From Kamptonema formosum PCC 10802 (lineage in GTDB: Bacteria; Cyanobacteriota; Cyanobacteriia; Cyanobacteriales; Oscillatoriaceae): a DNA stretch of 32,995 nt. The number at the start of each line of letters is the position of its first letter. Within the stretch, counting starts at the first letter, position 1. The position numbers and the translations under genes are program-made. The notes below the pieces were generated by a model. It made no database searches. It was not told the DNA's origin and saw only the letters and a list, made by a program, of their open reading frames with translations. Location: NCBI RefSeq assembly GCF_000332335.1, contig NZ_KB235948.1, positions 5,572,625 through 5,605,619 on the forward strand, read 5' to 3'. Positions 25,428 to 32,260 of the stretch are shown here, piece by piece.

Positions 25428-26459
25428 GTGGCTTTACACGCTGAATTGCACCGCCATCTGGGCGGTTCGGTCGTGCCTCGCATCCTGTGGCGCTATTTCC
25501 ACCGGCACGATGCTGAGCTCGCCGATCGGTTTCCTGACTACCCTGCCTTCGAGCAGTTTTACACCCAGCCCCGCAACACCTTGGAGGAGTATTTAGAACT
25601 GCACACCTTGGTGGAAGGGGTTCAAACCGCCGAAACGCTGCCCTATTTCATCTACCGGCTGATTCGGGGCGCGTACACGTTTGAAAATCTGGCCTATTTG
25701 GAGCTGCGCTACACGCCCTACCTGCGGACGCCCCACCACCTGAGCCAGTCTGAGCGGATTGACTTGATGGCTGATATTGTGGAGATTGTCGGCAAGGCGA
25801 GCCGGTTGAGCGACGCTCCGATAGTCACGAGCCAAATCCTGTGCGTGCACTCGCGGCTGCCTTATGAGGTGAACCGGGCGATTGTGGATCTCGCCGCCCA
25901 GATGCCTGAGTATGTCTGCGGGGTGGATGTGGCCGGTGGGGACGCCCAGTATGCCGAGCGGCTGGATGAGTTTGTCCAGCTGTACGCCTACGCCCGAATG
26001 CGGGGGCTGAAAACCACTGGCCACCTCTACGAGACGCCGGCGGGCTGCTATCCTGAATTGCTGCCGTACCTGATGCGGATTGGGCACGGGATTCAGATTC
26101 CGCTGCTGCACCCGGAACTGCTGCCCGATTTGGCCATGCGGCGTCAGTGCCTGGAAGTCTGCCCGACGACTTACCTGAAAACCGGCACCCTTAAGGATAT
26201 CATGCAGTTGCAGGTGGTGTTTGACCGCTGTTTTGAAGCGGGGGTGGATATTGCAATCTGCACGGATAATGCCGGTCTGCACAACGTGCGGCTGCCGTTT
26301 GAATACGAGAACTTGCTGACTTACGACATTATAGACTTCCGGCAGCTGCAAGCCTGTCAGGAGGCGGCTTTCCGCCACGCCTTCGCTTGGCCGCACGGGC
26401 AGCCACCGGCATCTATTCTCACGGAAGTCCTCAAACCCGAGCCGGTGCCGGTGGGTTAA
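25428..26459 (+). CDS. Adenosine deaminase-like amidohydrolase with altered active-site motifs
   Basis: The product is 343 residues starting at GTG (25428). Metal and catalytic landmarks follow the adenosine deaminase order. ELHRHLGG supplies His8 and His10. HLYE (His199, Glu202) sits where HAGE is usual, and RIGHG gives His220. EVCPTTYLKTG follows. The last motif reads CTDNAG (Asp280, Asn281), where characterised deaminases have (S/T)DDP. So the zinc-binding Asp is kept but the second Asp is Asn. Adenosine or a related purine nucleoside is the likely substrate, supported by nearby adenosine kinase and purA, but the altered motifs leave room for another substrate or low activity. Confidence 0.88.
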   Translation: MALHAELHRHLGGSVVPRILWRYFHRHDAELADRFPDYPAFEQFYTQPRNTLEEYLELHTLVEGVQTAETLPYFIYRLIRGAYTFENLAYLELRYTPYLRTPHHLSQSERIDLMADIVEIVGKASRLSDAPIVTSQILCVHSRLPYEVNRAIVDLAAQMPEYVCGVDVAGGDAQYAERLDEFVQLYAYARMRGLKTTGHLYETPAGCYPELLPYLMRIGHGIQIPLLHPELLPDLAMRRQCLEVCPTTYLKTGTLKDIMQLQVVFDRCFEAGVDIAICTDNAGLHNVRLPFEYENLLTYDIIDFRQLQACQEAAFRHAFAWPHGQPPASILTEVLKPEPVPVG

Positions 26460-26803
26460 TAAGAGCACAGGCGTTCTGGGCACAGGTGAGACTGCACAGG
26501 CGAGACGCCTGTGCTACGCCAAAAATTTGTAGTTGGGCTAATGCCCACCGGCATTAAGGTTTGTAGTTGGGCTTTAGCCCCATTAACACCCCACCGGCAA
26601 AGGTTCGTAGTTGGGCTAATGCCCCACCAAAACTGGGCACAGGCGAGACGCCGGTGCTACGCCAAAGGTTCGTAGTTGGGCTAATGCCCCACCAAAACTG
26701 GGCACAGGCGAGACGCCTGTGCTACGCCAAAGGTTCGTAGTTGGGCTAATGCCCCACCAACACCCCACCGTCAAAGGTTCGTAGTTGGGCTTTAGCCCCA
26801 CCC
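26460..26803. repeat. Tandem block of GTAGTTGGGCT palindromes and ACAGGCG hairpins with 65-bp period
   Basis: The 344 bp are almost entirely repeat. A 65-bp unit starting AGGTTCGTAGTTGGGCTAAT recurs at 26601, 26666 and 26731, each combining a GGGCTAATGCCCC-type palindrome with an ACAGGCGAGACGCC(T/G)GTGC hairpin. Earlier partial copies fill 26465-26600. The same families occur at 4729-5052. The CHAT gene stop codon lies at its right border. Confidence 0.75.
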
Positions 26804-29800
26804 CTACCCCAACCCCCCAACAACCGGCAGCGGATCGGGATTCCCCTGACAAATAAAAGCCGCCCAGTATTTAGGCTCAGTGTACGGGCGACACTCATCA
26901 GATTCTTGGCTCAACTCCTGAAGGCGATTGGCAATAACATCGCTGCGCTGCCTTACCCAGGCAATCGCCTCTGGGGTGAGCCACTTGTCGCGGATTTGCC
27001 CAACGGTTAAATCGCGCAAATAATACTGAGCTTCCTCTAGCGCTTTCGCCCGACCCATGTTATAATCGAATAGATTGTGATAAAATCGCTCCATCAAAAT
27101 CGCGGTGGAAATATCGGGGACACTCCACAGGCTCATTACCAAAGTTTTGGCACCGGCAAGCACAAACGCCCGCCGCAATCCCAACACTCCTTCTCCTACC
27201 CGCCTGTCACCCAGCCCCGTCAGACAAGCAGACATCACCACCAGCTCAGTTGCCGGCAACTGCAAACCGGCAGCCCCTTGAGCGGTGAGCAGGGCGTCTT
27301 CCGCTTCTGGGGGAATTATACCGCCTTTTAACACAGTATTGGCACCGGCAAACGCCAAACCTGAGCGCGTCATGGGGTTGTGTTGGGGGGCGTGTTGCAC
27401 TCGCCCAATCTTCCCAATCTCAAAGGTATCCGCCGGCTTTTGTGGGAGAGATTCCTGAAAAAAGCCGTGGGTGGCGATATGGAGAATTGTGGGCGACACG
27501 CACCGGCTCACTAATGATTTTAGCGCTTTGGCGTCGGTGTGAGCCGGCACGTTTAGGAGTTGGGCAATTCGAGCGCCTTCAATGCCGGTGCCCGGAATCG
27601 GTTTGAATCCTTTGCTTTTCCCTCGCGTTAATTCGCGGCGGAGTTCTTTGATATCTGGGGTATCGGGATGTGAGGAATGGATGGAGCCCGGCGAATGGAA
27701 TTCGCGGCTATACAGACGAAACCCGCCTTCGCGGGTTTCAGGTTGTTGAGGGGAATTTGAGGGGGTGGAATTTGGCTGCGATTGTGTTATAATGCGATCT
27801 GCAGATCGCGCTTTGTCCTCGAACTCGCGCAGGCGCTCCGGGTAGGAGGCTTTTTGCACATAGAATGCCAGCCAAATTAAGCCAGCGGCTAGCAAGCAAA
27901 CCCCGAATGCCGGCACAGCAACGAGAATCACGATGCTGGCAATCACCATAAAGGCTGTTAGCACAGCAATAAACAAGTTTTTATCGATGGGCTGGGGCTG
28001 CTTTCCGGGAGATTGAGGTTGGGGGGGTTGGGGGATTTCCGGGGAGGCTAAATTGAAATCGGGATTGGCGATCACCAGCGGCGCAGTCGGTTGCGCGGGA
28101 ATGGGGAAGTTGAAGCGCAGCACGTCTCGCCCGACGCTCAGGTAGCTGAGCGCATATTCCTCCATCAAATATTGTAAACCATTGGCGGACAAAACGCCAA
28201 ACGGCAAGCAGGTGAGCTCCCCATCCGGTGCGAGAAAAACTTGCTGCTGGGGTTGCAGGTGGGGCTTGAGGGGAGCGATGAGTTTTTGGTACAGTTGTAG
28301 AGAGGCGATAGGTGGCGTATTTACAGAAGGAGTGGGTGCCGGTTCGCTTGCCGGTGTGTCTAAGCCTAAGTCCAAATCTCGCTCGCCAGAGACGGATTTG
28401 CGCAATTCCCGAATCAATTCGTCGGTGGGTTCGGCTTCCCCTAAGTCTATCATGCGCACCTCATCGGGCTGGCTAGCCGAGAGGATGAATGCCAGGTAAT
28501 GTGCCGGTTGCCATTGGGAATCGCCATTCGCCTTGACGGCTTTGAAATTCCAGACATTGAAACGCACGAACTCTACCAGCGCCGCGCCTTTCGGGAGCGC
28601 TTTGGCGATGGCATCCCGGCTGGCATTATCTAATTGCTTTTGCAGGTTCATTTCGGGAATCTGCCGGCTGATTTGTCGGTCGAGTTCATCTCGTTGCTCT
28701 TGCAGTTCCTTCAGCCGGTTTTGGTAGGCGGGCAATTGTTCTGCGGGCGGAACATTCAGAGTTTGGTAGGCAATTTGGTGGTCGAGTTGGCGCAGGTGTT
28801 CGAGTTGGGGGGCGAGGTGCCGGTGGCGTTCGGATAAGATTAGAAGTCGCTGCTGGATGGCGGCTTCTGTCGCCAGGGCTTTCCGCTGCATGATTAGCTC
28901 GAAAGCCGCTAGCACCGCTTCCGAATCGTCTGGCAAGTATTGGGCTACGAGAGATAGAAAAATTTCTACTTGGTAGTAGTTTTGTTGCATGTAGTTCAGC
29001 CGCTGGGTATCGCTGCTGATAGAGAAGATTTGACCGAGGATTTGGGTTTGAATCTTTGCCGCCTCCCGCATCAGGCGCAGCGCCTCCTGTGGGCGATCCG
29101 TTGCGGCGAGGAGTAACGCCAAATTATTCAGGCTTGCCGCATAGTCGGGATGGTTCTCGCCCAGCGCGACTCTTCTAATCTCCTTTGCTCGCACATACAG
29201 GGGTTCCGCATCCGCAAACCGCCCCACTGACTTGTACAGCCCCGCCAAATTATTCAGGCTTGTGGCATAGTCGGGATGGTTCTCGCCCAGCGCGACTCTT
29301 CTAATCTCCTTTGCTTGCACATAGAGGGGTTCCGCATCCGCAAACCGCCCCATTGACTCGTACAGTACCGCCAAATTGTTCAGGCTTGTGGCATAGTCGG
29401 GATGGTTCTCGCCCAGCGCGACTCTTCTAATCTCCTTTGCTTGCAGATACAGGGGTTCCGCATCCGCAAACCGCCCCATTGCACGGTACAGCCCCGCCAA
29501 ATTATTCAGGCTTGTGGCATAGTCGGGATGGTTCTCGCCCAGCGCGACTCTTCTAATCTCCTTTGCTTGCAGATACAGGGGTTCCGCATCCGCAAACCGC
29601 CCCATTGCATGGTACAGCTCCGCCAAATCATTCAGGCTTGTGGCATAGTCGGGATGGTTCTCTCCCAGCCTGACTCTTCTAATCTCCTTTACTTGCAGAT
29701 ACAGGGGTTCCGCTTCCGCAAACCGCCCCATTGCACGGTACAGCCCCGCCAAATTATTCAGGGTTTTGGCATAGTCGGGATGGTTTCCGCCCAGACTGAC

Positions 29801-30811
29801 TCTTATAATCTCCTTTACTTGCAGATACAGGGGTTCCGCTTCCGCAAACCGCCCCATTGCACGGTACAGCCCCGCCAAATTATTCAGGCTTGCCGCATAG
29901 GAGGGATGGTTCTCGCCCAGCGCGACTCTCCAAATCTCCTTTGCTTGCAGATACAGGGGTTCCGCATCCGCAAACCGCCCCATTGCACGGTACAGCCCCG
30001 CCAAATTATTCAGGCTTGCCGCATAGTCGGGATGGTTCTCGCCCAGCCTGTCTCTTCTAATCTCCTTTGCTTGCAGATACAGGGGTTCCGCATCCGCCAA
30101 CCGCCCCATTGACTCGTACAGCGCTGCCAAATTATTCAGGCTTGCCGCATAGGAGGGATGGTTCTCGCCCAGCCCGACTCTCCAAATCTCCTTTGCTTGC
30201 AGATACAGGGGTTCCGCTTCCGCCAACCGCCCCATTGCACGGTACAGCGCTGCCAAATCATTCAGGCTTGCCGCATAGTCGGGATGGTTCTCTCCCAGCC
30301 TGACTCTTCTAATCTCCTTTGCTTGCAGGTACAGGGGTTCCGCTTCCGCAAACCGCCCCATTGCGTAGTACAGCCCCGCCAAATTATTCAGGCTTGCCGC
30401 ATAGTCGGGATGGTTTCCGCCCAGACTGACTCTTCTAATCTCCTGTGCTTGCAGATACAGGAGTTCTGCTTCCGCAAACCGCCCCATTGCACGGTACAGC
30501 CCCGCCAAATTATTCAGGCTTGCCGCATAGGAGGGATGGTTCTCGCCCAGCCCGACTCTCCAAATCTCCTTTGCTTGCAGATACAGGGGTTCCGCTTCCG
30601 CCAACCGCCCCATTGCGCAGTACAGCGCCGCCAAATTATTCAGGCTTGTGGCATAGGAGGGATGGTTTGCGCCAAAGTAAGTTTTTGCCAAGTTACAGGA
30701 TTGTTGCGCCAAAGGGATTCCTCGCTCGTACTCCCCCCGCTCTAAAGCTGTCAATACCTGTCGATTCAGCGACCGAATTTGCTGCAATATTTGCTCGAAC
30801 ATGATGAACAC
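26804..30811 (-). CDS. TPR-CHAT protein: 12 near-identical TPRs plus caspase-like CHAT peptidase domain with internal membrane hairpin
   Basis: The product is 1335 residues. Residues 49-552 are twelve 42-residue TPR units of the kinesin-light-chain type (NHPxYAxSLNNLAxLY, MGRFAxAEPLY, KEIRRVxLGE), followed by a divergent thirteenth (553-594). A helical coiled-coil-rich region (about 610-770) leads into the CHAT domain (about 775-1330). The catalytic pair is His1115 (HIATHGFF) and Cys1196 (MSACLTG). Between CHAT strand regions, residues about 940-990 form two adjacent hydrophobic helices flanked by Pro/Gln/Ser-rich linkers, which is unusual. CHAT domains are caspase-like cysteine peptidases, and TPRs usually sense a partner. 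Known TPR-CHAT proteins include the Craspase effector, but no CRISPR genes are here. The target is unknown. Confidence 0.92.
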   Translation of the reverse strand: MFIMFEQILQQIRSLNRQVLTALERGEYERGIPLAQQSCNLAKTYFGANHPSYATSLNNLAALYCAMGRLAEAEPLYLQAKEIWRVGLGENHPSYAASLNNLAGLYRAMGRFAEAELLYLQAQEIRRVSLGGNHPDYAASLNNLAGLYYAMGRFAEAEPLYLQAKEIRRVRLGENHPDYAASLNDLAALYRAMGRLAEAEPLYLQAKEIWRVGLGENHPSYAASLNNLAALYESMGRLADAEPLYLQAKEIRRDRLGENHPDYAASLNNLAGLYRAMGRFADAEPLYLQAKEIWRVALGENHPSYAASLNNLAGLYRAMGRFAEAEPLYLQVKEIIRVSLGGNHPDYAKTLNNLAGLYRAMGRFAEAEPLYLQVKEIRRVRLGENHPDYATSLNDLAELYHAMGRFADAEPLYLQAKEIRRVALGENHPDYATSLNNLAGLYRAMGRFADAEPLYLQAKEIRRVALGENHPDYATSLNNLAVLYESMGRFADAEPLYVQAKEIRRVALGENHPDYATSLNNLAGLYKSVGRFADAEPLYVRAKEIRRVALGENHPDYAASLNNLALLLAATDRPQEALRLMREAAKIQTQILGQIFSISSDTQRLNYMQQNYYQVEIFLSLVAQYLPDDSEAVLAAFELIMQRKALATEAAIQQRLLILSERHRHLAPQLEHLRQLDHQIAYQTLNVPPAEQLPAYQNRLKELQEQRDELDRQISRQIPEMNLQKQLDNASRDAIAKALPKGAALVEFVRFNVWNFKAVKANGDSQWQPAHYLAFILSASQPDEVRMIDLGEAEPTDELIRELRKSVSGERDLDLGLDTPASEPAPTPSVNTPPIASLQLYQKLIAPLKPHLQPQQQVFLAPDGELTCLPFGVLSANGLQYLMEEYALSYLSVGRDVLRFNFPIPAQPTAPLVIANPDFNLASPEIPQPPQPQSPGKQPQPIDKNLFIAVLTAFMVIASIVILVAVPAFGVCLLAAGLIWLAFYVQKASYPERLREFEDKARSADRIITQSQPNSTPSNSPQQPETREGGFRLYSREFHSPGSIHSSHPDTPDIKELRRELTRGKSKGFKPIPGTGIEGARIAQLLNVPAHTDAKALKSLVSRCVSPTILHIATHGFFQESLPQKPADTFEIGKIGRVQHAPQHNPMTRSGLAFAGANTVLKGGIIPPEAEDALLTAQGAAGLQLPATELVVMSACLTGLGDRRVGEGVLGLRRAFVLAGAKTLVMSLWSVPDISTAILMERFYHNLFDYNMGRAKALEEAQYYLRDLTVGQIRDKWLTPEAIAWVRQRSDVIANRLQELSQESDECRPYTEPKYWAAFICQGNPDPLPVVGGLG
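29156..30667 (-). repeat. Twelve 126-bp tandem repeats encoding TPRs
   Basis: The twelve units are nearly identical at the DNA level as well as in protein (for example, CCGCCAAATTATTCAGGCTT recurs through the block). Differences cluster at a few codons: A/G/E before LY, RA/ES/HA before MGR, AE/AD before AEPLY. This indicates recent duplication or gene conversion. The final divergent TPR lies outside the block. Confidence 0.9.
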
Positions 30812-30959
30812 CGGCTCCTCTCAAGCCACCTGATGCGATTTTACCAAAATTCAGCCAACCCGTTTCCCAGATCGCCCCTAACCCCACCCCCTCACCTGTG
30901 CCGGCGTTGTTCCAAGATGATTGAAACTTCTCCCCCTCACAAGCCTACCACCTCTTAGC

Positions 30960-30998
30960 CCCCTCCCCGAAGCGCGGGGAGGGGGTTGGGGGTGGGGT
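30960..30998. repeat. G-rich REP-like hairpin with G-quadruplex potential
   Basis: CCCCTCCCCG pairs with CGGGGAGGGG, and the right arm extends as GGGGGTTGGGGGTGGGG, so the plus strand has at least four G-runs with short loops. Confidence 0.7.
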
Positions 30999-31064
30999 TC
31001 ACCGCACTGATCCGCACCCCCTATTCTAACTTAAGTTGCTACCTACAAGGTCTTTGCATCTATA

Positions 31065-31136
31065 TCCCCCCAAACCCCCCTTAAAAAGGGGGGCTTTGAG
31101 TATTCCCCCCCTTTTTAAGGGGGGGCTAGGGGGGGA
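31065..31136. repeat. Double palindromic repeat of C6/T-A/G6 arms
   Basis: CCCCCCTTAAAAAGGGGGG is followed about 14 bases later by CCCCCCCTTTTTAAGGGGGG, and the whole is bounded by ATCCCCCC and GGGGGGGAT. The two halves are also complementary to each other, so a long hairpin or a four-way structure is possible. Confidence 0.7.
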
Positions 31137-31170
31137 TCTCACCTGACTGACTGGCAAGTAGCAACTTTGG

Positions 31171-32046
31171 TTATTCTATCACCTTGTAAGTCTTGGAAAA
31201 CACCTGACAGCTTGGCTGCTGCGCCACTTTCTGAAATATCTCGCGCAGGCGCTCTTCGCTAACCACAATATCTCGCGCGTCGGAATCCGGGCGCACCCAA
31301 GACAGTTTTAAGGGCTGTTCCGTGACAATCGCCAGAAAATACTCCTCCCCAACCTCATTGTACCTCAAGAATTTAGCCGGCGCATTCAGCCGAGGGAGAC
31401 AGAGAGATGTGTCGGGCAAAAGCTGCGGTTCTAAGTGATAGGCTCTAGACGGGCAAATACAGTATTTCTGACCGCTCGTCCCCTGATTGACTAGCAGCAG
31501 ATATCCATCCACCGGCAAACCCACTTGCAGCTGATATCGTTGCGCTTTCTTTATAGTAGTCTCCTCACAAAGTTCGATTGCCTCTAAATCCAGACCCCTC
31601 TCAGCATCCCCCACCGGCTGCATCTGCAACTCCTCCAGGGCACAAGTCGCAATTTCCTTGGAAAGCGCCCACCCCCGGCGGGGGAATTCCATCTCCCACA
31701 GCCAATTATACACGATTTCCCACGGGGAAATATCTTGGGGTCTGCCCTTCCCGGCATTTAGTTTGTCCACCGGCACCCCATCCGCTTGCATGGCGTCCGC
31801 AAATGTGTCCCGCAGCTTTTGAACCACATCAGACACCGTGGGAGCAATCGAGCTTTCAGAAAACCCGTCATTGAACTTTTCTTTTATCCTCTTTGCTATC
31901 TTATCATGGTTCTCCTGCCGATGCAAGGGGTGAAAGCGCAGCTGGAAGCACAACTTTTGAGGCTCCGAGTGCCGGCGTCCGGGAAAAAGCTCGCCGGTGA
32001 GCTGCTCGATGAACTTTTGTTGCAGCGCATTGACATTTTCCATCAT
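31171..32046 (-). CDS. Uncharacterised protein with a possible DUF4384-like C-terminal domain
   Basis: The product is 291 residues. Residues 1-160 are mostly helical and charged (KIAKRIKEKFNDGF, SDVVQKLRDTFADAM, SPWEIVYNWLWEMEFPRRGW) and unlike anything I recognise. Residues about 165-255 are beta-rich: QVGLPVDGYLLLVNQG, YCICPS, LPRLNAPAKFLRYNEVG, YFLAIVTEQPLKL. They resemble the DUF4384 pattern, a domain often found with bacterial caspase-like or kinase signalling proteins. That match is by eye only. The gene lies on the same strand as the TPR-CHAT gene, with a 359-bp repeat-filled gap, so co-transcription is uncertain. An AGGAGG lies well upstream of the chosen ATG; the second ATG is one codon in. 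Confidence 0.75.
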   Translation of the reverse strand: MMENVNALQQKFIEQLTGELFPGRRHSEPQKLCFQLRFHPLHRQENHDKIAKRIKEKFNDGFSESSIAPTVSDVVQKLRDTFADAMQADGVPVDKLNAGKGRPQDISPWEIVYNWLWEMEFPRRGWALSKEIATCALEELQMQPVGDAERGLDLEAIELCEETTIKKAQRYQLQVGLPVDGYLLLVNQGTSGQKYCICPSRAYHLEPQLLPDTSLCLPRLNAPAKFLRYNEVGEEYFLAIVTEQPLKLSWVRPDSDARDIVVSEERLREIFQKVAQQPSCQVFSKTYKVIE

Positions 32047-32170
32047 TTCTGTTGCTGGCCTAGAAAGCCATTCCTCCTAACACTGTATCTTACTTTATAA
32101 ATAGACCGGGCGGGACACCGCCTCAGGCAACGCAGATGCGCGGATGGCATGAGACTGTTGGCGAATTAAT

Positions 32171-32227
32171 AGGGGGCTCAAACCCCACCCCCAACCCCTC
32201 CCCGTTCACGGGGAGGGGAGCTTTTTT
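32171..32227 (+). repeat. G-rich REP-like hairpin with following T-tract
   Basis: CCCCTCCCCG-TTCA-CGGGGAGGGG is followed by AGCTTTTTT, giving a terminator-like shape on the plus strand. It lies between the uncharacterised gene and the tandem array, where no plus-strand gene is seen upstream. Confidence 0.65.
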
Positions 32228-32260
32228 AGGGAACCCTTGTCTCCCCCTTTCTGGTCTTTC

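Larger units (their letters stand above)
30812..31170. other. Intergenic region between the CHAT gene and the upstream gene, two REP elements
   Basis: The 359 bp hold a G-rich hairpin (30960-30998) and a larger double palindrome (31065-31136). No gene is visible. The promoter of the CHAT gene should lie within or just before these repeats, but no clear boxes were found. Confidence 0.6.

Noticed and set aside
25593-26483. 296-codon minus-strand open frame opposite the deaminase-like gene
   Set aside because: The plus strand carries all the deaminase motifs; the antisense frame has none.
29402-30745. Long plus-strand open frames opposite the TPR region
   Set aside because: These are antisense shadows of the 126-bp TPR repeats. 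The period is divisible by three, so an opposite frame stays open by chance.
26804-30811. Craspase/type III-E CRISPR effector
   Set aside because: The TPR-CHAT layout is similar in general terms, but no gRAMP/Cas7-11, Cas1/Cas2 or CRISPR array is in the window, and this protein has a membrane insertion.
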